Shown piece by piece: positions 24,170 through 32,636 of a stretch of 54,761 nucleotides of DNA. The stretch's first letter is position 1, and the number at the start of each line of letters is the position of its first letter. Origin of the DNA: BHER01 sp051652245 (GTDB lineage: Bacteria > Bacillota_I > Bacilli_A > Culicoidibacterales > Culicoidibacteraceae). A program made the translations under genes and the position numbers. Under the pieces are notes generated by a model. That model did not search any database and had not been told where the DNA came from. It worked only from the letters and a program-made list of their open reading frames with translations. The stretch lies in assembly GCA_051652245.1 (NCBI GenBank), contig JBOFTV010000057.1:1-54761 (forward strand), in the 5' to 3' direction.

Positions 24170-26692
24170 ATGGAAACTGAAAAAAAACAACGAATTTTCA
24201 CCGAGACACTGCAACAAGTTGTTGGTGAACGCTTTGGGAGATATTCAAAATATATTATTCAAGATCGTGCTTTGCCTGATGTTCGTGATGGCTTAAAGCC
24301 TGTACAACGTCGAATTTTATATGCGATGTATGCGGAAGGAAATACGAACAGTAAAAACTTCCGTAAATCAGCAAAAACAGTCGGAAATGTTATTGGTAAC
24401 TACCACCCGCACGGTGATAGTTCGGTTTATGAGGCAATGGTTCGACTGAGTCAAGATTGGAAAATGGCAATTCCGCTAGTGCAGATGCATGGAAATAATG
24501 GTTCAATTGATGGTGATTCGGCAGCAGCAATGCGTTACACGGAGGCACGACTTTCCGCAATTTCAGAATTATTATTGGCTAATATTGATAAGCAAACAGT
24601 TGATTTTATTCCTAATTTTGATGATACTCATACTGAACCAACAGTATTACCAGCAAGGTATCCTAATTTATTAGTAAATGGCTCAACGGGTATCTCAGCA
24701 GGGTATGCAACGGATATTCCACCACATAATATTAAAGAAGTGATTGATGCAGCTATTCATTTAATCAATAATCCCCAAGCAAATTTAGCGGCTTTGATGA
24801 AGTATGTCAAGGGACCAGATTTTCCGGGTGGTGGAATCGTCCAAGGTATTGAAGGCATTAAAACGGCCTTAAAAACCGGAAAAGGGAAAGTTATTATTCG
24901 CTCAAAAGTTGAACGAGTAAATGAAAAAGCCAAAATAGTGCTTGTAATTACGGAAATTCCTTATGAGGTAAATAAAGCTAATTTAGTGCGCCAAATGGAT
25001 GAAATTCGCTTAAATAAGTCAATTGAGGGTATTAGTGAGGTTCGTGATGAGTCTGATCGAAATGGCTTTAGAATAGTTGTAGAACTCAAAAAAGAGGCAA
25101 ATGTCGAGGCAATCGAGAACTTTTTTTACAAAAATACGGACTTGCAGGTAAATTATAACTATAATATGGTCGCAATTTATAATGGACGGCCTGTTTTAAT
25201 GGGCTTAAAAACGATGCTAACTGCTTATATTGAGCACCAGTTAAATGTTTTGACAAGAAGAACAAATTTTGATTTGAAAAAGGCGCTAAAACGCGCTCAT
25301 ATTGTTGAAGGATTGATTAAAGCATTATCAATTTTAGATGAAGTTATTGGAACAATTCGCTCATCATCAAATCGCCAAGATGCAATTAATAATTTAGTTA
25401 AAGCGTATGAATTTACAACGGATCAGGCTGACTCAATTGTGCAACTACAATTATACCGGTTAACAAATACTGATGTTGTAGCCTTAGAGGCTGAGGGCCT
25501 CGAATTACGAACAAATATTCAAAAATGGGAAGTTTTATTAAGCAGTGAAGAAAAAATGCGGGCGCAATTAGTTGAAGAGCTAACTGAAGTTATTAAAACG
25601 ATGTCAATTAAAAGAAGAAGCGTTATTGAGGCGCAGATTAGTAGTATTGTTATTGAAGCTGATGCCCTAATTAGTAAAAGAACGGGAATTGTAACAATTA
25701 CGCGTGATGGTTATGTTAAATTTACATCTCATCGCTCATTTAATGCTAGTAATGGAAATGATCATGGTCACAAGCCAAATGATGCGTTTATTGGCCAATA
25801 TGAGGTCGAAAATACGCAAACTCTGGTTGCGATTACGAGTGGTGGGTCATATTTATTTGTCCCGGTTCATTTAATTCCAGAGATGAAGTGGAAGGAAACA
25901 GGAGCTCATTTTAGTACGCTCGTACAGTATGATACAAGCGATAAAATAATCTATGCATTTGGTGTGAATCAATTTGTAAAAGGTGCCAAAAACTTATTAA
26001 TTACAAGCAGATTAGGCTTTATCAAGAAAGTTGATGTTGCTGATTTACAGCTACAAAGATTTACTAAATCGGCTAAAATAATGGCGCTTAAAGGTGATGA
26101 TGCAATTGTTTCTGCTGTTGAAATTGTGCCAAATGCGAAAGCGGATATTATTTTGATTTCATACGAAGGATTTGCTAATCGGTTTTCAGCAAGTGAAGTA
26201 CCACTTGCGGGCGTTAAAGCGCAGGGCGTAAAATCAATGAAGCTTGGTTCAACAGATGGCGTAACATCGATGTATCTGGGAACGGACAAGAATTCAATGG
26301 TTTTGTATACAAGCAAAGGAACTTACAAGCGAATAAGCCTTGCAAACATTGAATATACGGGAAGGTATAAAAAAGGAATTCGGGTAATCAAAATGGTTAA
26401 AGCGACGCCTTACTATCTCATCGGCTGTGCTGATTTTAATCGGACGGTTAATGTGATTGGTGCCAAGAAAACAGAGCAAGTATTGCTTGCTAAAATTCCA
26501 CTATCTGATTTAGAGTCAACGGGTAAAAAATTAAACCACTTTGATGAAGCGACCCTAATTACAGCACTAGAAATTGGTGTAATTGGAACACAAATGGTTA
26601 AAGCCCCAAAGCAAGTTATGACCGAAATCGATAACACCACAGCAGAACTTGAAAAAATATTAGAAGAGCAAGGGGTATTATTTGATGCCTAG
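24170..26692 (+). CDS. parC: DNA topoisomerase IV subunit A
   Basis: 840 residues, the DNA-breaking subunit. The opening QIVQDRALPDVRDGLKPVQRRIL type segment (here KYIIQDRALPDVRDGLKPVQ) is followed by SKNFRKSAKTVGNVIGNYHPHGDSSVYEAM, a ParC-style quinolone region with the wild-type Ser and Glu at the usual resistance sites. Catalytic Tyr in AAAMRYTEARLS. The C-terminal beta-pinwheel repeats occupy about residues 500-800. Starts 16 bases after parE. The last eight bases overlap the next gene. Confidence 0.95.
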   Translation: METEKKQRIFTETLQQVVGERFGRYSKYIIQDRALPDVRDGLKPVQRRILYAMYAEGNTNSKNFRKSAKTVGNVIGNYHPHGDSSVYEAMVRLSQDWKMAIPLVQMHGNNGSIDGDSAAAMRYTEARLSAISELLLANIDKQTVDFIPNFDDTHTEPTVLPARYPNLLVNGSTGISAGYATDIPPHNIKEVIDAAIHLINNPQANLAALMKYVKGPDFPGGGIVQGIEGIKTALKTGKGKVIIRSKVERVNEKAKIVLVITEIPYEVNKANLVRQMDEIRLNKSIEGISEVRDESDRNGFRIVVELKKEANVEAIENFFYKNTDLQVNYNYNMVAIYNGRPVLMGLKTMLTAYIEHQLNVLTRRTNFDLKKALKRAHIVEGLIKALSILDEVIGTIRSSSNRQDAINNLVKAYEFTTDQADSIVQLQLYRLTNTDVVALEAEGLELRTNIQKWEVLLSSEEKMRAQLVEELTEVIKTMSIKRRSVIEAQISSIVIEADALISKRTGIVTITRDGYVKFTSHRSFNASNGNDHGHKPNDAFIGQYEVENTQTLVAITSGGSYLFVPVHLIPEMKWKETGAHFSTLVQYDTSDKIIYAFGVNQFVKGAKNLLITSRLGFIKKVDVADLQLQRFTKSAKIMALKGDDAIVSAVEIVPNAKADIILISYEGFANRFSASEVPLAGVKAQGVKSMKLGSTDGVTSMYLGTDKNSMVLYTSKGTYKRISLANIEYTGRYKKGIRVIKMVKATPYYLIGCADFNRTVNVIGAKKTEQVLLAKIPLSDLESTGKKLNHFDEATLITALEIGVIGTQMVKAPKQVMTEIDNTTAELEKILEEQGVLFDA

Positions 26693-27272
26693 TACTTGTA
26701 TTTTACTCGCTGTAGCCCCAATATATGAGCAGACAATTTGGTTTGAACAAGTATTGGACTATCTCAGTGAAAAGCCAAATGCAACAATTTTACTGCCTAA
26801 AATAACATTATTTGATCAAACGATTGTGGAAACAAATTTGATTTATGGTTTACTGGAGAAGCAATTTGAGCAAATTATGTATTATGAAGTAGATTTGCCC
26901 GCTAAAAGTGCTATTTATAGTCCGACAGAACAGGAAGTTTTGGCGCAAGCAACGGAGAAACTTTGCCAGTATATTCAATTTGACGAAAAGCTGGTTCAAC
27001 TAAAAGACATGAACCAGCCAGTGAACTACTTGTTAGCAAAGCAATATGATATCTTTTTAACTGAAAATTGTAAGCGTGATTTTCTTGGACTCCAGGACAA
27101 GTTGGCAACGGCCCTAGTGACCACAATTGAACAAATAGCAACAGCAGAAATCATTATAATTTGTGATATTGAGCACGCTTTTAATTTCAAGGCCAAACTT
27201 TGGCAAAATGAGCAAAATTCATACTATATTTTTGGTGAAAAAATGGAGGAAGATGAAAACGAAGAAGTGTAA
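26685..27272 (+). CDS. Hypothetical protein overlapping parC
   Basis: 195 residues; I do not recognise it. The ATG at 26685 overlaps the end of parC by eight bases, implying coupled translation. The protein alternates hydrophobic strands and helices (for example CILLAVAPIYEQTIWFEQVL, IIIICDIEHAFNF) and ends in an acidic tail EKMEEDENEEV. No signal peptide or membrane segment. The last codons form the left arm of the following terminator. Confidence 0.65.
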   Translation: MPSTCILLAVAPIYEQTIWFEQVLDYLSEKPNATILLPKITLFDQTIVETNLIYGLLEKQFEQIMYYEVDLPAKSAIYSPTEQEVLAQATEKLCQYIQFDEKLVQLKDMNQPVNYLLAKQYDIFLTENCKRDFLGLQDKLATALVTTIEQIATAEIIIICDIEHAFNFKAKLWQNEQNSYYIFGEKMEEDENEEV

Positions 27273-27295
27273 TCGTTTTCATCTTTCCCATTTTT
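27250..27295 (+). terminator. Terminator overlapping the end of the parC-linked gene
   Basis: 12-bp perfect stem AAGATGAAAACG (27250-27261) / CGTTTTCATCTT (27274-27285), followed by TCCCA and a run of eight T. The left arm is inside the coding sequence. Confidence 0.85.
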
Positions 27296-27324
27296 TTTCT
27301 TCAATAAAAAAAACGAGTTGCTTC

Positions 27325-27353
27325 TTGTCACAAAACGACTTTATTGGTACAAT
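27325..27353 (+). promoter_or_regulatory. Promoter of the OppA-like gene
   Basis: TTGTCA (27325-27330), 17-base spacer, TACAAT (27348-27353) with an upstream TG for an extended -10. About 47 bases before the start codon. Confidence 0.7.
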
Positions 27354-27399
27354 AATACGTATATGACCCTGCATAAATTTAATTGAAAGAGGAGATATT

Positions 27400-29016
27400 A
27401 TGAGAAGAATGATGAAAATGATGACAGCAGCACTGACCTTAATAATGATTTTGGCAGCATGTGGTGGAAATACTAAGTTGGCTAATAAAGAATTTAGGAT
27501 GGCAATTGACCGTGTTATGACAACATTAAATCATCAGACGACAACATCACGTGCTGAAATGGAGCAAATTTCACAAGTGATGGAAGGTTTAACGCGTTAT
27601 GATGATCAAAAGAAACTAGCCCCCGCGGGAGCGGAATCATGGACAATTAGTGAAGACTATCTAACCTATACATTTAAATTACGTAAAGATGCAAAATGGG
27701 AAAATGGAGAACCTGTCACGGCGAAAGATTATGTGTTTGCTTGGCAGACATTAATTACTAACCCAAAGGCTGGATATAATTATGTGCTAACGATTCTTGA
27801 ACATGGTGCAGAAGTAAAGCAAGGAAGTATGGCTAAAACAAGTCTTGGTGTAAAAGCACTGGATGACTATACTTTTGAAGTAAAACTAATTTCTCCATAT
27901 GCCCCACTACTAGATGCTGTATCAACTGTTACATATTATCCATTAAATGAAGCTAAGTATACAGAAGTTGGTGCAGATAATTATGGAACCACAGCAGCTA
28001 GTATTTTAACAAATGGTGCGTTCAAATTAACGACATATGAACCTGCAAGTTTGCTAGAATATACTAAAAGTGAAAATTATTGGGATGCTAAAGCAGTTAA
28101 TCTTAATACGGTAAAAGTGAATGTTATAAGCGAAATAACAACACAATCTGTTATGTTTGATAGTGGTGAATTGGATATACTCCGTATAACTGGAGCAATA
28201 ACGGACAAGTATCCGGATAATAGTGACACGATAAATGAGCTGGAAAGTCGAATTATTTTCATGTATTTATCAGGAACAACTGGAACGCCAAATGCGTTGC
28301 TGTCTAATAGAAGCTTCCGCCAAGCAATTGCACGACTAATTGATAAGGAGCTTATCACTAATAATCTATTAAAAGATGGTTCTGCTTTCTTAGAAGGTAT
28401 TATTCCGGCAGGTTTTGGTGACGTTAAAGGTCGAGATTTTAGAAGCTTTACACAAAGCTATAATCAAAAAAGTATTGATATAGCAGAAAGTCGTAAATTG
28501 TTTGCAACAGCCAAAAATCAATTACCCGAAAATACACCATTAGTACTAAATATTGCTTATCAAGAAACAGGTGCCTTTAAAAAAGTATTTGAAAATATTA
28601 AATCACAAATAGAAACAGCACTGCCTGAGGTTGTGGTTGTGTTAGAATCAGTGCCAAACCAAGTATACGTCTCACAGGCTATGAAAAAGCAGACACCCGC
28701 AGGTGTTGGAAGTTGGAGTGCAGCATTCACTGATTATTTCAACTTTATGGAGTTATTTGCAGATGGTGCAACATTTAACTATGGTAATTATAATAATCCA
28801 GAATTTGAAAGCCTAGTAAAACGTGCACGTATTGAAGGTGACCTCGTTAGGCAAGCAGAAATTTATGCGCAGGCAGAAAAAGTATTAGTCGAGGATGCGG
28901 TTTACATTCCGTTATATCAAGTAGGTGCCAAATATGCAATTAAGCCAAATATTAAAGGATTTTTGCTCAATTCAGTATCCCCAAGTATAGATTTTAAATT
29001 TATAACAGTCGAATAA
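27400..29016 (+). CDS. OppA-like peptide-binding lipoprotein
   Basis: 538 residues of the SBP_bac_5 family that binds oligopeptides for an ABC importer outside the membrane. Signal peptide ALTLIMILAACG with the lipobox cysteine near residue 21. The family segment is KLRKDAKWENGEPVTAKDYVFAWQT, and the mature C terminus ends in VYIPLYQVGAKYAIKPN. No permease or ATPase genes are adjacent, so its transporter must be elsewhere. A second relative lies at 36323-37945 on the other strand. Promoter at 27325-27353. Confidence 0.9.
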   Translation: MRRMMKMMTAALTLIMILAACGGNTKLANKEFRMAIDRVMTTLNHQTTTSRAEMEQISQVMEGLTRYDDQKKLAPAGAESWTISEDYLTYTFKLRKDAKWENGEPVTAKDYVFAWQTLITNPKAGYNYVLTILEHGAEVKQGSMAKTSLGVKALDDYTFEVKLISPYAPLLDAVSTVTYYPLNEAKYTEVGADNYGTTAASILTNGAFKLTTYEPASLLEYTKSENYWDAKAVNLNTVKVNVISEITTQSVMFDSGELDILRITGAITDKYPDNSDTINELESRIIFMYLSGTTGTPNALLSNRSFRQAIARLIDKELITNNLLKDGSAFLEGIIPAGFGDVKGRDFRSFTQSYNQKSIDIAESRKLFATAKNQLPENTPLVLNIAYQETGAFKKVFENIKSQIETALPEVVVVLESVPNQVYVSQAMKKQTPAGVGSWSAAFTDYFNFMELFADGATFNYGNYNNPEFESLVKRARIEGDLVRQAEIYAQAEKVLVEDAVYIPLYQVGAKYAIKPNIKGFLLNSVSPSIDFKFITVE

Positions 29017-29021
29017 TAAGA

Positions 29022-29624
29022 AAAAGGAGTTGGCCAGTTCGGTTTATAGCACATAGTTAGGCAAAAACACCTGACCCAATAAAGACTAACCAACAGTTGT
29101 TACTTAGTCTTGGAGCCGAAGCGGTGAGGTAAGGCTTAAGCGTAGACAAAGAAGTACACGAAGCGAAATACGAAAGCGTGAAGAAGATGCGAAAGAACGA
29201 TATAAACAGCTAAAAGGATGGGTCTCAACATTCGACTTAGAGTTAGCGGAAGCCAAAATAAGAATTCTTCCATTTTGAAGAAATGAGTGAGCAAAAGAAA
29301 CATTTAATTTCTTGGATTTTAGACGCATCAACGGGAAAACATTAACAGGAAGATATCGGGTGCATCACAGAAACAGGCTATAAAATATTAGACAAAAGAC
29401 ATCCAAAGAAAAGCATGGGATGGAGGGCATTTGAACGAATATGGGAAGGGTATGAAATGCCAAGACCAAAAATCTATGTGAACACCTGAGCGTGAAGGCA
29501 AGATAAGATATGAAAATCCGTATGCGGGAAAATCGCATGTACGGTTCTGTGAGGGGCTAACAGACTTGCTCTCACGAAATAAAAAAATAAAAGAGAGAGA
29601 GGAAGTCGAGCTAGTCTACTTGAC
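29022..29624 (+). mobile_element. Decayed group II intron with remnant reverse transcriptase C terminus
   Basis: A 600-base gap after oppA has no intact gene but ends like a group II intron. A domain V hairpin lies at 29513-29548 (CCGTATGCG, tetraloop region, CGCATGTACGGTTCT), followed by a domain VI-like arm and the 3' end CTACTTGAC near 29624. Upstream, an open segment 29346-29489 ends MGWRAFERIWEGYEMPRPKIYVNT in three parts, similar to the end of group II reverse transcriptases. Paired segments such as AGACTAA/TTAGTCT fit domain I. The 5' boundary is not certain: no clear GTGYG is visible. The reverse transcriptase core is missing and several stops interrupt the frame, so it cannot be autonomous. 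Confidence 0.65.
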
Positions 29625-29633
29625 GAAAAAATT

Positions 29634-30761
29634 ATGATAAATAAGCAAAGAGCATTAAAGATGTTCATCGAATTAGTTAAAATAGACAGTGTGAGTAAAA
29701 ACGAAAGAGCAATTGCCGATTTTTTACTAGATTATTTTGGTAAAAAGGGGTACGAAGCAATAGAAGATTTTAAGAGTAAATCTTCTATTGAAGGAGCAAC
29801 AGCTGGAAATATCATTGTCAAAATTCCAGGAAACGGCCTAAAAAAGGATGATCAACCAATAATGCTATGTGCTCATATGGATACTGTGGAACCAGGAAAT
29901 GGTGTTAAACCACGATTTAGTGAAGATGGTAAATTTATCATAACTGATGGAACAACAATATTAGGAGCCGATGATAAAGGTGGTATTGCCCAAATTATTG
30001 AAGTAGTGGAAGTACTAGAGCAAACGAAGGAAGCCCATCCACCATTAGAATTGCTTTTTCCCGTATGTGAGGAAATCCGTTTACTTGGCTCTAGGGGGCT
30101 TGATAAGTCACTTGTAAGCGCTAAAGTAGCATATGTACTAGATGGTGGACCAAATACGGGGGATGTGCTTGTAGGAGGGCCAACAGCGTATGATGTGTTT
30201 TGCACAATAAAAGGTAAGGCAGCCCACGCCGGAGTTGAACCAGAATTAGGTATTTCAACAATTCAAGTACTAGGTCATGCAATTGCGAACATGAAATTAT
30301 TAAAAGTTGATGAAGATACATCAAGTAATATCGGATTTGTGAAAACGGATTATCCGTTAAATGTTGTCCCGGAAATAACAACACTTGGTTTTGAAGTTAG
30401 AAGCCTAAAAGCCCAAAAAGCGGATCAACAGCTAGAGCATTTAAAAAAATGCCTAATGGATGCAGCCAATAAATTTGGTGCGAGTGTAAAATTTGACGTA
30501 ACAAAGGTTTTAACAGCTTACCAAACAGATGCAAATAACCCGGTATTAAAAAGATATTATGAAATTTGTGCCCAAAATAATATCGAAGTTGTCGAAACAA
30601 TTAGTCGGGGTGGAACAGATTTAAGCTCGCTAATTGGACATGGGATTGAAGGTATTGTAATTGCAACAGGTGGGGATAATTTACATTCGGTTGAAGAGCG
30701 ATTAAATATCGAAATATTTTTAACAAGTCTTGATTTGCTTCTTAAATTAATTACAACATAA
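29634..30761 (+). CDS. M20-family peptidase, PepT-like
   Basis: 375-residue zinc metallopeptidase of the PepT-like family, probably cutting tripeptides or similar small peptides. Metal-binding and catalytic marks: CAHMDTVEPG (HxD), ILGADDKGGIA, PVCEEIRLLGSRGLD (EE pair), VLDGG, SRGGTDLS and GGDNLHSVEE. The ATG at 29634 lies nine bases after the intron 3' end and has no ribosome binding site at normal distance. The likely original site AAAAAGGAG is before the intron (about 29020-29028). Ends with a shared terminator with gdhA. Confidence 0.88.
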   Translation: MINKQRALKMFIELVKIDSVSKNERAIADFLLDYFGKKGYEAIEDFKSKSSIEGATAGNIIVKIPGNGLKKDDQPIMLCAHMDTVEPGNGVKPRFSEDGKFIITDGTTILGADDKGGIAQIIEVVEVLEQTKEAHPPLELLFPVCEEIRLLGSRGLDKSLVSAKVAYVLDGGPNTGDVLVGGPTAYDVFCTIKGKAAHAGVEPELGISTIQVLGHAIANMKLLKVDEDTSSNIGFVKTDYPLNVVPEITTLGFEVRSLKAQKADQQLEHLKKCLMDAANKFGASVKFDVTKVLTAYQTDANNPVLKRYYEICAQNNIEVVETISRGGTDLSSLIGHGIEGIVIATGGDNLHSVEERLNIEIFLTSLDLLLKLITT

Positions 30762-30805
30762 AAAGAAGACACTAACCATTTATATGGCTAGTGTCTTCTT
30801 TTATT
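30760..30805. terminator. Bidirectional terminator between pepT-like gene and gdhA
   Basis: Stem AAAAGAAGACACTA (30761-30774) / TAGTGTCTTCTTTT (30789-30802), with A-rich and T-rich flanks working for both convergent genes. Confidence 0.9.
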
Positions 30806-30814
30806 GGCTAAAAA

Positions 30815-32194
30815 TTAAACTGCACCATGCACAAGCATTGTATCAGCAACAGTTAAAAATCCGGCAATATTTGCACCAATTACAAGGTTTCCTGGGTAGC
30901 CATAGGTACTGGCTGCACCACTTGCAGAGGTATAAATCGTTTTCATAATTTCTTTTAAATGAGTGTCAACTTCTTCAAAAGTCCAGCTTAGGCGCATGCT
31001 GTTTTGTGACATTTCTAGCGCTGAAACAGAAACACCTCCGGCATTAGCAGCTTTCCCTGGACCAAACATAACGCCACTTTCATGAAGTAGTTCAACTGCT
31101 TCAGCAGTGGTTGGCATATTTGCACCTTCAGCAACAACTTTAACACCATTGTTAACTAGGAGGTGAGCATCAGAGGCATGTAATTCATTTTGCGTTGCAC
31201 AAGGCAATGCAATATCACAAGGAATTGCCCAAATAGTTTCATTTTCAACATATTTTGCTTGTGGGTGAATGGTTACATACTCAGAAATTCGTTTGTATTG
31301 AACCTCTTTTAATTGAATTAAAGTAGCCAAATCAAGTCCATTTTCATCATAGATATATCCTGCTGAATCACTGCAGGCAACAACTTTAGCACCGAATTGA
31401 ATAGCTTTATCAATAGCGTATAAGGCAACATTTCCCGAACCAGAAACAACAACGGTTTTACCTTCAAAAGTGTCAGACTTACTTTTAAGCATTTGCTCAA
31501 CAAAATAGACAAGACCATACCCCGTTGCCTCTTTTCGGGCTAAAGAACCACCATATGAAAGTCCTTTACCTGTTAAAGTCGCACTATCAAAAGAATTGGC
31601 AAGGCGCTTATATTGGCCAAACATAAACCCGATTTCACGCGCACCAACACCAATATCACCTGCTGGGACATCAGTATGAGGACCAATATGGCGATGTAAT
31701 TCCGTCATAAAACTTTGACAGAATTTCATAATTTCATTATCTGATTTTCCTTTAGGATCAAAATCAGAACCACCTTTACCACCACCAATAGGAAGTCCAG
31801 TTAAAGCATTTTTAAAAATTTGTTCAAATCCAAGAAATTTAATAATACTTGCATTAACTGACGGATGAAAGCGAAGCCCACCTTTATAAGGACCGATTGC
31901 ACTATTGTACTGTACGCGAAATCCACGATTAACTCTCACTTGACCGCAATCATCTAACCACGGGACACGAAACTGAATAAAGCGCTCAGGCTCTAATATT
32001 TGTCGGAGAATTCCACGATCAGCATATTTAGTCGTCGTGGCTAAAACAGGAGTAATAGCTTGTAAAAATTCATTGACAGCATTTAAAAATTCGTGCTCGT
32101 TGGGGTATTTATGCTCCATCTCTTTATACAGTTCGTCAGCATACTGCTGAGCCTGCTTTTGCATTTGTGGATTAACTGTTGTACTTAATGTCAT
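30815..32194 (-). CDS. gdhA: Glutamate dehydrogenase
   Basis: 459-residue hexameric-type glutamate dehydrogenase, interconverting 2-oxoglutarate plus ammonia and glutamate. The substrate site is QYNSAIGPYKGGLRFHPSVN and LPIGGGKGGSDFDP, and PHTDVPAGDIGVG is intact. The nucleotide-binding domain (VVVSGSGNVALYAIDKA) occupies about residues 230-290. Size fits the NADP-preferring family, but cofactor cannot be settled by eye. Ribosome binding site TAGGA just before the ATG. Its promoter carries a perfect palindrome (32218-32231). Confidence 0.95.
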   Translation of the reverse strand: MTLSTTVNPQMQKQAQQYADELYKEMEHKYPNEHEFLNAVNEFLQAITPVLATTTKYADRGILRQILEPERFIQFRVPWLDDCGQVRVNRGFRVQYNSAIGPYKGGLRFHPSVNASIIKFLGFEQIFKNALTGLPIGGGKGGSDFDPKGKSDNEIMKFCQSFMTELHRHIGPHTDVPAGDIGVGAREIGFMFGQYKRLANSFDSATLTGKGLSYGGSLARKEATGYGLVYFVEQMLKSKSDTFEGKTVVVSGSGNVALYAIDKAIQFGAKVVACSDSAGYIYDENGLDLATLIQLKEVQYKRISEYVTIHPQAKYVENETIWAIPCDIALPCATQNELHASDAHLLVNNGVKVVAEGANMPTTAEAVELLHESGVMFGPGKAANAGGVSVSALEMSQNSMRLSWTFEEVDTHLKEIMKTIYTSASGAASTYGYPGNLVIGANIAGFLTVADTMLVHGAV

Positions 32195-32217
32195 AATAGT
32201 TCCTACTTTCTTTAATT

Positions 32218-32258
32218 ATGTTTATAAACATTTTACAGAAAAAGTGTATTTATTGCAA
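32218..32258 (-). promoter_or_regulatory. gdhA promoter with palindromic operator candidate
   Basis: On the minus strand: TTGCAA (32253-32258), 17-base spacer, TAAAAT (32230-32235). A perfect 14-base palindrome ATGTTTATAAACAT at 32218-32231 covers the expected transcription start, a classical repressor position. No regulator is adjacent. Confidence 0.65.
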
Positions 32259-32334
32259 GAATATTAAGAAAAAATTTCGTTTAAATAAATACAAAAATTA
32301 TTTAAAGGGAAATAGATTGTATTAAGAGGGGGAA

Positions 32335-32340
32335 TATAAT
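32335..32340 (+). promoter_or_regulatory. Promoter -10 for the glmS leader
   Basis: TATAAT about 45 bases upstream of the ribozyme core. A -35 at reasonable spacing is weak (about 32312-32317). Confidence 0.5.
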
Positions 32341-32379
32341 ATAATAAAATTGTTAGTTAAGGGAGGGAATTCAAAAGTG

Positions 32380-32535
32380 ATGTGATAAGCGCCAGATCTT
32401 TTAATATTAAAGATGACGAGGACTGAAATTATCGAAAATTCGGCGGATGTTTCAGGGCTGATTATAGCAGCCAAATATGATGTAAAGCATTGAAGTGATT
32501 TAGTGGACAGAGCATTGTATAACTATAAATTTATG
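32380..32535 (+). promoter_or_regulatory. glmS ribozyme (glucosamine-6-phosphate riboswitch)
   Basis: The leader before glmS contains the conserved core in order: AAGCGCC at 32387-32393, TTAATATTAAAGATGACGAGG, then TTATCGAAAATTCGGCGGATG, and the P3/P4-like repeat AGGGCTG/CAGCC with the trailing domain to about 32535. These are the catalytic and ligand-binding segments of the glmS class. Self-cleavage is expected between A32388 and G32389 when glucosamine-6-phosphate is present, lowering glmS message. This is a cis-acting RNA. Confidence 0.92.
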
Positions 32536-32552
32536 TAACTAATCATCAAAAT

Positions 32553-32606
32553 AATCAAGTGAGTAAATTTTGCGTAGCTAATACGCCTTTTCCACTTGAT
32601 TTTTTC
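32553..32606 (+). terminator. Terminator-like hairpin between the ribozyme and glmS
   Basis: Perfect arms AATCAAGTG (32553-32561) and CACTTGATT (32593-32601), with an inner GCGTA/TACGC stem and a run of five T. It looks like an intrinsic terminator placed inside the leader, 30 bases before the glmS start. Confidence 0.6.
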
Positions 32607-32636
32607 TATCTAAAAAAATGAGAAGGAGCATAATAT

